Positions 51,254 through 60,529 are shown, counted from the first letter of the stretch. The stretch is 64,000 nt of DNA from Granulimonas faecalis (GCF_022834715.1 NZ_BQKC01000001.1:1772501-1836500); one strand, 5' to 3'. Program-made: numbers and translations. Notes: generated from the letters alone by a model not told the origin.

Positions 51254-53743
51254 TTGGACCAGACACCCCGCACCCACCCGCTGCCCCCGTTCACCGAGGC
51301 CCTCGTCCTGCCTCCCCTGCCCGGGGACGCCACCGACCTCCCCATGGCCGTGGTGGACGTCGAGACGTGGCGCCCGGCCGCTATGAGGACCTGGGGCTAC
51401 CTCGTGCTCCTGGAGGACGCCGTCACCGCGCGCATCCTCGGCTGCCTCGAGGCCGGCGGCATCTTCTGGCCCTGCTCGGCACCCCTCGACACCAGGCCCT
51501 CCGGCGAACCCCTGGCCCGCGGCCTCATGTACAGCGGCCGGGACGACGGCGAGGTGGAGGCGCGCGTGGGCGACGCCGTAGAGACGGCGGCGCTCTGGGG
51601 CCCGTGCCCCGGCGGCGGCCAGCGCCTCCACGACGCCGCACATGGCATCGACCTCGGCCCCTACGGCGCGCCCGACGCCCACCTGGACTTCCGCGCCGTG
51701 ACCGTGGCCGGAGCGCTCCTCGCCTGGCGCCTCCAGACCGAGGCCGAGGCCGAGACCCGGAACCCAGCAGAGCCGGAGGCCGCGCCCGCAGACCGGAAGG
51801 TCCTCGATGTCCTGCTGGAGAAGCCCCTGCCCGACGCCGTGGACGAGATCGTCGAGGCGGGGCGCGAGGGCGGGGTCGCGGCCCGCTACGCCGCCCGGTC
51901 CCTCGAGGCCGCCGGGGCCTCGGACCTCAGGTCCGCGGTGGCGGCCACCGGGGCCGACGTGGTGCGCCTCGCCAGCACCCACCTCTGGTGGATGCGCTTT
52001 CCCCCCGGCGCCGACCCCGCCCACCGCGACACCCTCCTCTCGGTGGAGGCGGCCCTCAACCGCATCCAGCTCGTCCTCGACGGCGAGGCGCCCGCCCACG
52101 ACCGGGCCTGCGACGAGGCGGGCTTCGGCGCCCTCAGGGCCTGGGCGCTCCAGGCCGCCGACGTCCTCGACGGCCACACGCGCCCCAACCCCATGGCCAC
52201 CTTCCACGGCGTCGAGTTCGCCCGCGGCGGCGAGTGGGACGTCCGCAGCCGCATGGCCAGGGCCTGCGAGCGCCTCCGGCTCCCGTTCCGCCTGGAGTAC
52301 CGCTACGATGTGGACCTGCCGTCGGGCTGCGTCTCGGTGGAGTTCGCCCTGCCCAAGGCCCAGTGGTTCCCCGCGGAGCGCATGGGCGACGGGGGCCTGG
52401 AGGACTGCCGGGCCCTCCAAGGCACCTTCGTGGCCCTCTACGGCCTCAGGCTCTCCGCGCTGCTGGCCGCCTGTGCCTTCGGCTCCTCGGTGGCCGTCAC
52501 CCGCTGCCTGGTGTGCGCCTTCGACGGCGGCCTGGGCGGCGAGGCGGTCATGGGGTGCGACTTCGACCGGCTCGGGTTCTCCCGCACGGGCATCGAGGCC
52601 CTGGAAGACGACGCATCCCGGCCCGTGGACGACCCCGCGGCCCTCGCCCGCAGCCTGGGCGCGAAGGCCACGATGGAGCTCTCCGACGGCACCCTCCGGC
52701 CCGTGGAGCCCCTGAGGGTCCCCGGCCTCGGACGCAACCGGGGCGACCTCTGGCGCGACCGACGCCCCCTCTCGGAGCCCCTCTCCTCCCTCGTCATGGC
52801 CGAAACCGGCGCCGACTTGGACGTCTACCACGACGACTTCCCCGCCGAGCTCGAGGAGGTGCGCTCCATCTGCTCCGAGGAGGCCGAGACCCCCGTCATG
52901 GCCATCATGCGCCTCGAGGAGCTCTGCGACCGCATCCTGGGCGCCCTCGAGGACCGGGGAGGCCTGGAGGGCAGGTCACCCCTGTGGTCCAACAGCTCCC
53001 CGGTACGCATGCTCATGGCCCACGCCCCCGCCGGCGGCACCCGCCAGACCGGGGCGGAAGGGGCCCGCGACCCCCTGGGCATCACCGGCGACCACGACCC
53101 CCAGCCCGGCAGGCCCTCCCGCTTCTACCAGCTGCCCGACGCCTTCTTCGAGGCCAAGGACGCCATATCGCGGCGTTACTCGGACCTCGGAGACTTCGCC
53201 CAGGCCATGGCCGTGGCCGACCAATGCGTGGCCCTGGCCCCCACCTCGGTCCCTCCCCGGATGCGCCGCGCCGTGCTCCTCGGCGACCACGGCGACTTCA
53301 CCCAGGCCGAGGCGGAGCTCAAGGTGCTGCTCACCATGCTCGTCGACACCGACGACACCGGCTTCTGCCTCTACCGCCTGGCCTTCGCCTACTGGCAGCA
53401 GGGAAAGCCCGACCTGGCAGCGGCGGCCTACGTGCTGGCCGCGCGGTGCCCACGCTTTGCCGACCAGGCCCGCCTGGAGCTCTCCGACCTGCTCCGCGAG
53501 GAGTCAGTGGAGGAGCCCTCCATGAAGCAGGCCGCCGCGGCCCTGGATGCCGACGGCGCGGAGCTGCCCCTCGACGAGACGCTCCTCGACACCCTGGGCG
53601 AGGCGGGCGGCCGTCTAGTGGACGAGGGGTTCCCCATCGCGGCGTGGCGCCCCCTGAAGCTCCTGGCCGACCGGGACAACAACGACGACCTCCACTCCAT
53701 CGCCCACAGCCTGAGGGACGGCACCCCCAGCGCCTACCTCTGA
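51254..53743 (+). CDS. Large TPR-repeat protein of unknown function
   Basis: An 829-residue cytoplasmic protein. Start is TTG 51254, with GAGGAG seven bases upstream. The C-terminal ~200 residues contain TPR-like helices (RRYSDLGDFAQAMAVADQCV, ALAPTSVPPRMRRAVLLGDH, YRLAFAYWQQGKPDLAAAAY). The central region (about 270-480) resembles no domain I know; it includes SGCVSVEFALPKAQWFP and a conserved-looking CLVCAFDGGLGG. No signal peptide or membrane segment. Monocistronic. Probably a lineage-specific protein conserved in Coriobacteriia; TPRs suggest a protein-protein scaffold. I would not assign a function. Confidence 0.8.
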   Translation: MDQTPRTHPLPPFTEALVLPPLPGDATDLPMAVVDVETWRPAAMRTWGYLVLLEDAVTARILGCLEAGGIFWPCSAPLDTRPSGEPLARGLMYSGRDDGEVEARVGDAVETAALWGPCPGGGQRLHDAAHGIDLGPYGAPDAHLDFRAVTVAGALLAWRLQTEAEAETRNPAEPEAAPADRKVLDVLLEKPLPDAVDEIVEAGREGGVAARYAARSLEAAGASDLRSAVAATGADVVRLASTHLWWMRFPPGADPAHRDTLLSVEAALNRIQLVLDGEAPAHDRACDEAGFGALRAWALQAADVLDGHTRPNPMATFHGVEFARGGEWDVRSRMARACERLRLPFRLEYRYDVDLPSGCVSVEFALPKAQWFPAERMGDGGLEDCRALQGTFVALYGLRLSALLAACAFGSSVAVTRCLVCAFDGGLGGEAVMGCDFDRLGFSRTGIEALEDDASRPVDDPAALARSLGAKATMELSDGTLRPVEPLRVPGLGRNRGDLWRDRRPLSEPLSSLVMAETGADLDVYHDDFPAELEEVRSICSEEAETPVMAIMRLEELCDRILGALEDRGGLEGRSPLWSNSSPVRMLMAHAPAGGTRQTGAEGARDPLGITGDHDPQPGRPSRFYQLPDAFFEAKDAISRRYSDLGDFAQAMAVADQCVALAPTSVPPRMRRAVLLGDHGDFTQAEAELKVLLTMLVDTDDTGFCLYRLAFAYWQQGKPDLAAAAYVLAARCPRFADQARLELSDLLREESVEEPSMKQAAAALDADGAELPLDETLLDTLGEAGGRLVDEGFPIAAWRPLKLLADRDNNDDLHSIAHSLRDGTPSAYL

Positions 53744-53863
53744 CCCACGGCACCCTTCTCCCTGACCGTTATCCAAGGGCTTGGAGGGGAATAAAGGCAC
53801 CTTATTACCGTCCCGGAACCCCGGGACGCGCCCGTGAGCCGGTGCCGAGGAGAAAGGGTCGTC

Positions 53864-54307
53864 ATGGCCGTCAACACCGACAAGGTCAAGGAAAAGAGCA
53901 AGGGGTTCATCGCCGAGTTCAAGGAGTTCATCTCCCGCGGATCGGTGATCGACCTCGCCGTAGGCATGATCATCGGCGCAGCCTTCACGGCTATCGTGAA
54001 CTCGCTGGTCAACGACATCGTGATGCCCCTCATCGGCGTCATCATCGGCGGCATCGACTTCTCGGGCATCCAGACCCAGGTGGGCGGCGCCACCATCATG
54101 TGGGGCAACTTCATCCAGGCCATCATCAACTTCCTGCTCATCGCCCTCGTGGTCTTCCTCATGGTGAAGTGCATCAACATCGCCCACAACGCCATGAGCA
54201 AGAAGGCCGAGCAGGAGCTCGAGGAGGAGGTGGCCCCCGAGGACCCCGCCACCGTCCAGGTGAAGCTCCTCGAGGAGATCCGCGACGCCCTCATCGACCG
54301 CGAGTAA
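53864..54307 (+). CDS. mscL: Large-conductance mechanosensitive channel
   Basis: A 147-residue MscL. N-terminal amphipathic helix (GFIAEFKEFISRGSVIDLAV), pore helix with VGMIIGAAFTAIVNSLVNDI, extracellular loop and second membrane helix (FIQAIINFLLIALVVFLMVK), then an acidic C-terminal bundle (EEEVAPEDPATVQVKLLEEI). The pentameric channel opens under hypo-osmotic shock. AGGAGAAAGGG precedes ATG 53864. The leader holds a CGTCCCGG/CCGGGACG hairpin (53809-53828). A terminator follows. Confidence 0.96.
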   Translation: MAVNTDKVKEKSKGFIAEFKEFISRGSVIDLAVGMIIGAAFTAIVNSLVNDIVMPLIGVIIGGIDFSGIQTQVGGATIMWGNFIQAIINFLLIALVVFLMVKCINIAHNAMSKKAEQELEEEVAPEDPATVQVKLLEEIRDALIDRE

Positions 54308-54334
54308 CCAGCGACCACGACCCATCGCACGCGA

Positions 54335-54373
54335 AGACGGCGCGCCGGCCCGATCGGAGCCGACGCGCCGTCT
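54335..54373 (+). terminator. Terminator after mscL
   Basis: Stem AGACGGCGCG/CGCGCCGTCT with an inner GC-rich loop, followed by CTTG. The T-tract is weak, so termination could be partial. It lies between convergent genes. Confidence 0.6.
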
Positions 54374-54519
54374 CTTGCCGGCAGGCCGCCTTTTTGTACC
54401 GACGGGCCGGTCTGCCGAGGGGCGAGGGGGCGCCGTCGCGGGCATCGGCGACACCGGAGACCGAGCCATCTCGACTCGAAACAGGGCCGATGGCGGCGCC
54501 ACCTGACACCGTTCGTCGT

Positions 54520-55542
54520 TCAGGGAATCATGCCACCCGCGTCCAAACCCATACTCACCGCAGACTCATAGAGAAGATGGCTGGTCACAGGGTCAGGTGG
54601 CTCCACACCGTCTTTGACGGCCAGAATGTTGTCGACCACCACGTTGCCCATACGCTCGCTGGACTCGTAGGTGTTGCCGGCAACATGGGGAGTTACCAGC
54701 ACGTTCTCGTAGTCGTAGTAGGGGCGATGCACGGGCGGCTCCCTATCGAAAACGTCCGTGGCAAACCCCTTCAACCTTCCCTCCAGCAGCGCCTTGTCGA
54801 GAGCATCGTGGCGGACGATGCCCGCGCGGGCCGTGTTGATGAGAATGGCCGAGTCCTTCATCAGGCGCAGCTCGCGAGCGCCAATGAGATTGCGGGTGCC
54901 GTCGTTGAGGGGCGTGTGAATGGTCACCACGTCCGAGCGCCTGAGCAGGTCGTTCAATGTTGTGTATATAACGCCATAAAGTGTGGGCTCGTTTCTCTGC
55001 ACGATGTCGTAGCCGAGAATGTCCATGCCAAATCCCATGGCGCGCCGGGCCACGGCACTTCCGATCTGCCCCACGCCCACGATGCCAATGGTCTTGCCGT
55101 AAAGGCTCGTACCGGCGATTTTGTCCCATCCCCCACTGCGCGTGGAGATGATCATCTGCGAGATGTGACGCTCCAAGTCGAGAATAAGGCCCATGGTAAA
55201 GTCGGCCGTCTCCTCGCGGTTGGTCGCCGGCGCGTAGGTCACTTGAATGTTGCGCGCCCGGGCCTCAGCAAGGTCAACGCCATCAAATCCCACACCGTAT
55301 CGGGCAATTATGCGCAGTTTTCTCAGGCGCTTGATAACGCTCGCCGGCAGCGGGTCATTGCCCAAGATTATAGCGCTGGCGTCCCCGGCAAACTCCACCA
55401 TCTCGCCTTTTGTGAGTGGGCGCCCGTAGGGGTTGAGGCGAACCTCACAACCGGCCTCTTCCAAGCGTCGCACCGGGCCGTCTGCGAATCGCCCGAATGT
55501 CACGGCGCTTGAAGCTACGATCCACTTTGACGGACGAGACAC
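54520..55542 (-). CDS. D-isomer-specific 2-hydroxyacid dehydrogenase
   Basis: An NAD-dependent dehydrogenase of the phosphoglycerate/2-hydroxyacid family, about 340 residues. NAD-binding GIVGVGQIGSAVARRAMGFG, substrate Arg in NTARAGIV, the Glu of FDREPP and catalytic His in VTPHVAGNTYE are all present. Start uncertain: GTG 55542 has GGGAG five bases upstream; ATGs at 55557 and 55581 are alternatives. It is the last gene of the PTS/sugar-acid operon. In this setting it may oxidise or reduce a sugar-acid phosphate or remove a hydroxyacid by-product; the substrate is inference. Confidence 0.85.
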   Translation of the reverse strand: MSRPSKWIVASSAVTFGRFADGPVRRLEEAGCEVRLNPYGRPLTKGEMVEFAGDASAIILGNDPLPASVIKRLRKLRIIARYGVGFDGVDLAEARARNIQVTYAPATNREETADFTMGLILDLERHISQMIISTRSGGWDKIAGTSLYGKTIGIVGVGQIGSAVARRAMGFGMDILGYDIVQRNEPTLYGVIYTTLNDLLRRSDVVTIHTPLNDGTRNLIGARELRLMKDSAILINTARAGIVRHDALDKALLEGRLKGFATDVFDREPPVHRPYYDYENVLVTPHVAGNTYESSERMGNVVVDNILAVKDGVEPPDPVTSHLLYESAVSMGLDAGGMIP

Positions 55543-55659
55543 GGCTGCTCCCACCATTCCACTGGCTTTACCTGAAGGCATTTTAGAGCAAGCGGGCAGC
55601 TCGAGGCCTCCTTGCCCTCGAGCCGCCCGCCGTCAACGCCGCAGCGCATCTGCCGTTGC

Positions 55660-56565
55660 CTACTCCCAGCTCAGCAGCCGCTGGGGGTTGGCGCGCACCA
55701 TGGCATCAAAGGCCTTCTCGCCAATGCAGCCCACCAGCTCCCTCTTGAGGCCTGCGAGGATGTAGGCGAGTCCCGGCTTTCCCCCGTAGGAGGGCCAGTA
55801 GTCCTTCTTACCCATATCGCCGGCCAGGCAGAGCCTGCCGCCCACGCCCAAATCCACAAGCTCCTTGATCATTGCCACACGTTCATGGTCGCGCCCCGCA
55901 AGGTCACGTCCCACATGGTCGAGGCTCACGTAGGCTCCGGCCCAGCAGATCTCCGCGATATAGGCGGTATCCAGGGTCAGGTCCACATGGGAGAGGCAGA
56001 CGTGGGACGGGTCCATGCCCTCGGCCTCGATGAGGGACAGCTGCTCCAAGGCCATGGTGCCCTTGTCGCAGTGGGTAATCATGGGCATGCGATGCCCAAC
56101 GGCCACGGAAGTGCAGATTCTGATAGCACGGCGCTCGCGCTCGGTGATGGCGTTCAGGCTCGTGCCCACCTTCACCGCGCCCGGCTTGACGTGGTGAGTC
56201 CCTATGCCGTCCTCGATCTCATCGGCGATGACCTCGGCAATCTCCGTGTCGGAGAGCCTGTCGAACCAGGAAGGCAGGTGCTCTTCCTTATGAAGCCCGG
56301 TCACGCACACGATGTGGCACCCTGCGCGCTTGGCCATGACTCGCAAGGCCTCCGTGTTTCGACCGAAGTTGAGCGGGGACAGCTCCACGATGGTCGACCC
56401 TCCCGCGGCCATGAAGTTATCAATCTCTGCCACGCCGCGATCCACGTCGTCCAACGTGTAGGGATAGAAGGCCGGCAGCTCGTTGGGCTTCACGTAGAGA
56501 TGCTCGTGGATGTAGGTGACGCCGAGATCCGCGGCCTCCACCGGGCCCAAAACCGTGTTGACCAT
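55660..56565 (-). CDS. Phosphotriesterase-like (phospho)lactonase
   Basis: A 301-residue amidohydrolase of the PTE family. Metal ligands: HEHLYV near the start, a mid-protein ITHCDKGT region where the family usually carries its bridging residue, then CLSHVDLT and CLAGDMGKKDYW. Family members encoded beside PTS genes have been shown to hydrolyse phosphorylated sugar lactones. ATG 56565 (MVNTVLGPVE) is preferred, with GAGTGG eight bases upstream; a GTG at 56577 overlaps the stop of the dehydratase. It fits as the lactone-opening step before the dehydratase. Confidence 0.8.
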   Translation of the reverse strand: MVNTVLGPVEAADLGVTYIHEHLYVKPNELPAFYPYTLDDVDRGVAEIDNFMAAGGSTIVELSPLNFGRNTEALRVMAKRAGCHIVCVTGLHKEEHLPSWFDRLSDTEIAEVIADEIEDGIGTHHVKPGAVKVGTSLNAITERERRAIRICTSVAVGHRMPMITHCDKGTMALEQLSLIEAEGMDPSHVCLSHVDLTLDTAYIAEICWAGAYVSLDHVGRDLAGRDHERVAMIKELVDLGVGGRLCLAGDMGKKDYWPSYGGKPGLAYILAGLKRELVGCIGEKAFDAMVRANPQRLLSWE

Positions 56566-56570
56566 GATCT

Positions 56571-57716
56571 TTACCACTCAGCGATGGTGCCGTCGTAGTT
56601 TTTCCAGGCGGGGTTTCGCCACACGAGCCCCTCAGCAGAGATCTGGCGAATCTTCCCCTCGTCCATGACGAGTCCCAAGCCGGGCTTGTCGGGAATCTGC
56701 ACATAGCCATCCTCAAACTGGAAGATGTCCTTGTTCTCGATGAAGTCGAGGATGTCAAAGCCCTGGTTGTAGTGAATGCCAAAGCTCTGCTCCTGGATGA
56801 ACACGTTGGGGGTGCAGGCGTCCACCTGGAGCGTGGCGGCTAGCGCGATGGGCCCGTAGGGGGCGTGGGGCGCAGCGGCCATGTCGTAGGCCTCGGCCAT
56901 GGCGCAGATCTTACGGGTCTCGAGAATGCCGCCGCACATGGCCACGTCGGGTTGAATGATGTCGATGGCGCCCTGCTGGAACAGCGTCTTGTACTCCCAG
57001 CGCGTGTAAAGGCGCTCGCCGGTGGCCAGAGGCACAGCCACCTCGTTGGCGATCTTGTCGAAAACCTCCCAGTTCTCAGGCAGCACGACCTCCTCCAGGA
57101 ACATGGGGTGGTAGGGCTCCAGCGCCTTGGCGAGCACCTTGGCCATGGGCTTGTGCACGCGGCCGTGGAAGTCGATGCCAACCTCGATATCGTCGCCGCA
57201 AAACTCGCGGATGGAGGCTATGCGGTCCACCACCGCCTTCACCTTGTCGTAGGTGTCAACGTAGTGAAGCTCCTCCGTGGCGTTCATCTTCACCGCGCGG
57301 AACCCACGGTCGAGGCGGCTTTTGGCCTGCTCGGCAACGTCGGAGGGCCGGTCGCCGCCGATCCAGGAGTAGACACGGATGCGGTCGCGGGCCGCGCCGC
57401 CGAGAAGCTCGTAGACGGGCACGCCGAAGGCTTTGCCTTTGATGTCCCACAGCGCCATCTCGATTCCCGAGACGATCGTGCCGTTGATGGGGCCGCCGCG
57501 GAAGAAGGAGCGGTGGAGCTCTTGCCAAAGGCGCTCAATCTCAAACGGATTGCGGCCGATGATGCGCTCGGCCAGCTCTTTGGCCCCCTCCACCACGGTG
57601 CGGGTCTTGGTGCCGGAGATGAGCTCGCCCCAGCCCGAGACGCCCTCGTCGGTGTTCACTTTGATAAAGATCCAACGGGGTTTGACCTCGAAGAGCTCCA
57701 CGTCGGTGATTTTCAT
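56571..57716 (-). CDS. dgoD: Galactonate dehydratase-like enolase-superfamily enzyme
   Basis: A 381-residue member of the mandelate racemase/galactonate dehydratase family, the length of E. coli DgoD (382). The N-terminal cap begins MKITDVELFEVKPRWIFIKV. Metal and catalytic residues are visible in VGIDFHGRV, FLEEVVLPEN, PLATGERLYT and AAPHAPYGP (catalytic His). It would dehydrate an aldonate to the 2-keto-3-deoxy acid. AAAGGGGATGG precedes ATG 57716. In this PTS operon the true substrate may be a phosphorylated aldonate, which would differ from classical DgoD. A hairpin terminator lies just upstream. Confidence 0.85.
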   Translation of the reverse strand: MKITDVELFEVKPRWIFIKVNTDEGVSGWGELISGTKTRTVVEGAKELAERIIGRNPFEIERLWQELHRSFFRGGPINGTIVSGIEMALWDIKGKAFGVPVYELLGGAARDRIRVYSWIGGDRPSDVAEQAKSRLDRGFRAVKMNATEELHYVDTYDKVKAVVDRIASIREFCGDDIEVGIDFHGRVHKPMAKVLAKALEPYHPMFLEEVVLPENWEVFDKIANEVAVPLATGERLYTRWEYKTLFQQGAIDIIQPDVAMCGGILETRKICAMAEAYDMAAAPHAPYGPIALAATLQVDACTPNVFIQEQSFGIHYNQGFDILDFIENKDIFQFEDGYVQIPDKPGLGLVMDEGKIRQISAEGLVWRNPAWKNYDGTIAEW

Positions 57717-57732
57717 ATCCATCCCCTTTTTC

Positions 57733-57764
57733 AAAAAGGCCCAGAGGGGACCGCCCCCTGGGCC
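57733..57764 (-). terminator. Intra-operon terminator between EIIC and dehydratase genes
   Basis: Stem GGCCCAG...CTGGGCC with a GC-rich inner arm, followed on the minus strand by TTTTTGAAAAAG. It would lower expression of the three catabolic genes relative to the PTS genes, or act as an attenuator. Confidence 0.75.
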
Positions 57765-57779
57765 TGACGGACAAACCGA

Positions 57780-59048
57780 TTAGCCGAACAGGCCGCCCAC
57801 GAGGGAGAGCAGGTATCCGATGAGGTGGGTACCGGCGTCCTCGGTGCTGATGAGCTCCATGCCGTCGGGAAGGACGAAGCCTCCGGTGAGAGCGAGCTCG
57901 GTGTGGACCGGGGCCATAGCGGTGCCGATGAGCAGCACGGCCGCAGTGATGAGCGTTGCCGACAGGATGCCGCGAACGATGTTGCCCTTGGCAAAGGCGC
58001 AGGGCCACGCCGCCAGCCACATTGCTTGGTAGGCGATGTCGGCCACGGGGAGGAGCTTATTGCCGGGTAGGAAGGCCGCGAGCACCAGGGTGATGGGCAC
58101 CATGATGATGCCCACGGTGATGACGGAGTCGTCGGCCACGGTGAGGGCGGCGTCAACGCCCATCGTGAAGTTGGCGTCAGGGAACTTCTTGGACAGGGTG
58201 TTCTTGACAGCGTCGGCGAACGGCAGCAAGCCCTGCATGAGGATCTGCATCATCTTGGGGGTGAGGACCATGGTGGCCGAGGTGCTCATGGCAACGATCA
58301 TGATCTGCTCGACGGAATCGCCGGCGAGGATGCTGATAAGGGCGCCAAAGATAAGACCCATGAACATGGGCTCGCCCACGAAGCCGAAGCGCTCCTGGAT
58401 GCCCGCAGGGGAAGCGTTGACGTTCTTGAGGCCCGGAACGATGCCCCAGAGCTTGTCGAGGAAAAAGGCGATGGGAGCCCAGCAGACCGAGTTTGAAGTG
58501 GGGAAGTTCACGCCTTCAAGCTCGAAGTAGTCCTCCACCACCGGCGTTGTCCAGTCGGCGAGCTTGAACGAGATGATGGCGTCGATAGCTGCGGCGACAA
58601 GGGCGATCCACGGGTTGCCGCCGGTGGCGTACCACACGAGGGCACCGGTGAAGATGTAGTGGTTGTACGACCAGAAGTCGACCATAACCGTGCGGGTCTG
58701 CTTGATGAGCAGCATCACGACGTTCACGCCGAGGATGACAAAGACCACAGGCGCCGCCAGCGGGAACGACCAGGTGGCGGCTGCGCGGGCCGGCCAGCCC
58801 ACATCCATGATGGACGTCTGAATGCCCCAGTTGGCAACCATGGCCTGAACGCTCCCGGCCACTTGGCCCACAAACCAATTGATAACGATGTTGACGCCTG
58901 CGAAGCCCACGCCCACCAAGAGGGCCGACTTCAAAAGCGTATTCATCTTCACGCGGAAGATGAGACCCAACACAAAGATGATGATGGGCATCATGCACAT
59001 GGGGCCAAGCGACGCGAACGTCTGCAAGGCGGTGATCACGATCTCCAT
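57780..59048 (-). CDS. gatC: PTS EIIC, galactitol family
   Basis: A 422-residue integral membrane transporter of the galactitol (Gat) PTS family, with about ten hydrophobic segments. Family-like blocks include LGPMCMMPIIIFVLGLIFRV near the start, MLLIKQTRTVMVDFWSYNHY and GFVGEPMFMGLIFGALISIL. It transports and, with EIIB, phosphorylates a polyol or sugar acid. TAGGAGG precedes ATG 59048. Gat-type systems also import sugar acids in several bacteria, which fits the dehydratase and aldolase genes here better than galactitol itself. Confidence 0.9.
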   Translation of the reverse strand: MEIVITALQTFASLGPMCMMPIIIFVLGLIFRVKMNTLLKSALLVGVGFAGVNIVINWFVGQVAGSVQAMVANWGIQTSIMDVGWPARAAATWSFPLAAPVVFVILGVNVVMLLIKQTRTVMVDFWSYNHYIFTGALVWYATGGNPWIALVAAAIDAIISFKLADWTTPVVEDYFELEGVNFPTSNSVCWAPIAFFLDKLWGIVPGLKNVNASPAGIQERFGFVGEPMFMGLIFGALISILAGDSVEQIMIVAMSTSATMVLTPKMMQILMQGLLPFADAVKNTLSKKFPDANFTMGVDAALTVADDSVITVGIIMVPITLVLAAFLPGNKLLPVADIAYQAMWLAAWPCAFAKGNIVRGILSATLITAAVLLIGTAMAPVHTELALTGGFVLPDGMELISTEDAGTHLIGYLLSLVGGLFG

Positions 59049-59088
59049 GGACCAAGCCTCCTACCTGTTTGCGCACCTCGTTTTGGTG

Positions 59089-59385
59089 TTATTTCTTGAG
59101 TTCTTCTGCAATCTTGTCGAGCACTGCCTGCTCTCCGACGCCCGTGATAAAGGCGGTGCCTTTCACGATGGGCACGTCAGTCTCGACGCCTTTGAGCTTT
59201 CCGGTGGGAACGATGAGGTCAACCTTGCTGGTAGCGAGGTTGCCGAGCACCTCGGAGAACTTGCATTGGATGAAATTGGGCTCGGGGGCACCGATGGCCT
59301 TGGCTACCCCTTTGATCTTCTCCACGGCAACCGTAGAGGTGATCATCGACGAGGCGCAGCATACGATTACGGTCTTCCTCTCCAT
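59089..59385 (-). CDS. gatB: PTS EIIB, galactitol family
   Basis: A 98-residue cytoplasmic phosphocarrier. Phosphorylatable Cys (C9 or C10) in VIVCCASSMITSTVA, then the Rossmann-like pattern typical of GatB (KVDLIVPTGKL). It receives phosphate from the EIIA encoded next to it and passes it to the substrate on EIIC. AAAAAGGA precedes the start. It lies 40 bp before eiiC. Confidence 0.9.
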   Translation of the reverse strand: MERKTVIVCCASSMITSTVAVEKIKGVAKAIGAPEPNFIQCKFSEVLGNLATSKVDLIVPTGKLKGVETDVPIVKGTAFITGVGEQAVLDKIAEELKK

Positions 59386-59400
59386 GGTCCTTTTTCCTTT

Positions 59401-59859
59401 CTAGTTAAAAATACTTACCACTTCATCCGGGCCTGAAGCGCTCAAGACCTGCTTGAGAGTGTCTTGGTCTTGAATGATTCCCATTATTTTCTTAAGTGCT
59501 TCCAACTGCTTCTCAGCTTTGTCGAACAGGCTCAGGACGACCACAGACACCATCACCTGATCGTCGGGGTCCTCCATGTTCTTCCAGGCCACGGGACTGG
59601 CCAGTGTGGCGACCACAAGCTTGGTGTCGCGGGCGTACTGAGGGTCAGTGTGAGGGATGGCTGCACATACCTCGCCCAGGTCAAGGCCCGTGGGGTAATC
59701 TTCCTCGCGCTCCAGCAGGCTCTCCTCATAGCCGGAAACAATCGCCTCTTGGCCGGCCAAGTGCTCACAGAGCTGATGGACGACCTCTTCCTGGCTTACC
59801 GCCTCGAGCCCCAGCAGCACGTCCTCAGGAGAAACGCTGAACCTGTCCACGGCTACCAC
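59401..59859 (-). CDS. gatA: PTS EIIA, fructose/galactitol type
   Basis: A 152-residue EIIA. The phosphorylated His is H70 in CAAIPHTDPQ; GLDLGEVC just before and the VVLSLFDKAEKQLEALKKIM region match the PTS_EIIA type 2 fold. It accepts phosphate from HPr and passes it to GatB. GTG 59859 overlaps the aldolase stop by 7 bp; GTG 59850 is an alternative. Its presence makes this PTS complete, unlike the cellobiose-type PTS at 15360-17123. Confidence 0.88.
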   Translation of the reverse strand: MVAVDRFSVSPEDVLLGLEAVSQEEVVHQLCEHLAGQEAIVSGYEESLLEREEDYPTGLDLGEVCAAIPHTDPQYARDTKLVVATLASPVAWKNMEDPDDQVMVSVVVLSLFDKAEKQLEALKKIMGIIQDQDTLKQVLSASGPDEVVSIFN

Positions 59860-60479
59860 CTCACCTTTTTCTCAAGTTCTGCCAAGGAACGGGCGATTCC
59901 CGCCCCATTGAGGGATGCGATGTCTTCCGGCTTGAAGCAGCCGGACCCGATGCCCGCATAGGAGGCGCCGGCATCGAAGTAGTCCTGCACGTTCTGGGCG
60001 TTGATGCCGCCCACCACCATGAGCGGCAGGGGTCCCAAGGGTGCGGCCAGGTCCTTGAGGTAGGCGGGCCCCAAGCGGCTTGCGGGAAAGACCTTCACGA
60101 TGTCTGCCCCCATATCAAACATGGTTGCAATCTCCGTGGGGCTGAAGCCCGAGGGCACCGAGATCACGCCGGCCTCCTTGGCCACATCGATAATCTCTTG
60201 GGAAAAGCCCACCGGCGAGAGCAGGAAGGAGGAGCCAGCCCCGATGGCTCCGCGGGCATCCTCTGCCGTGCGCACGGTGCCAGCACCGATGCTGAGCGCG
60301 TCGCCGAACTCGTCGTTGAGCGTGCGGATGATGTCGAGCGCATCGCCCGTGACGAGAGACACCTCCATGGAGCGGATGCGGCTCTTGGTCATCTGGAGGG
60401 CGATGACCCGCGCCGCCTCCAGGGGAACCCGTCTGAGAATCACGGTCACCTTGGAGAACGCCACGTCTTGACCAATCAC
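59853..60479 (-). CDS. KDPG/KDPGal-type aldolase
   Basis: A 208-residue class I aldolase of the KDPG/2-dehydro-3-deoxy-6-phosphogalactonate family. ILRRVPLEAARVIA, SIGAGTVRTAEDA (Glu region altered), SPVGFSQEIID, VPSGFSPTEI and the Schiff-base Lys in VKVFPASRLGP. It splits 2-keto-3-deoxy-6-phosphosugar acids into pyruvate and glyceraldehyde 3-phosphate. GTG 60479 follows AAAGGAGG; the longer frame runs through the promoter. First gene of the operon; an 18-bp palindrome lies 51-68 bp upstream. Confidence 0.88.
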   Translation of the reverse strand: MIGQDVAFSKVTVILRRVPLEAARVIALQMTKSRIRSMEVSLVTGDALDIIRTLNDEFGDALSIGAGTVRTAEDARGAIGAGSSFLLSPVGFSQEIIDVAKEAGVISVPSGFSPTEIATMFDMGADIVKVFPASRLGPAYLKDLAAPLGPLPLMVVGGINAQNVQDYFDAGASYAGIGSGCFKPEDIASLNGAGIARSLAELEKKVRW

Positions 60480-60529
60480 TCTCTCCTCCTTTGCTGTCTT
60501 GCTGTCGTATTTTTTTCTGTTATTGAGAT

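Noticed and set aside
51367-55512. Long plus-strand open frame in a second frame over the TPR and mscL genes
   Set aside because: Arg/Pro/Gly-rich +1 shadow; the overlapping frames carry the recognisable proteins and ribosome sites.
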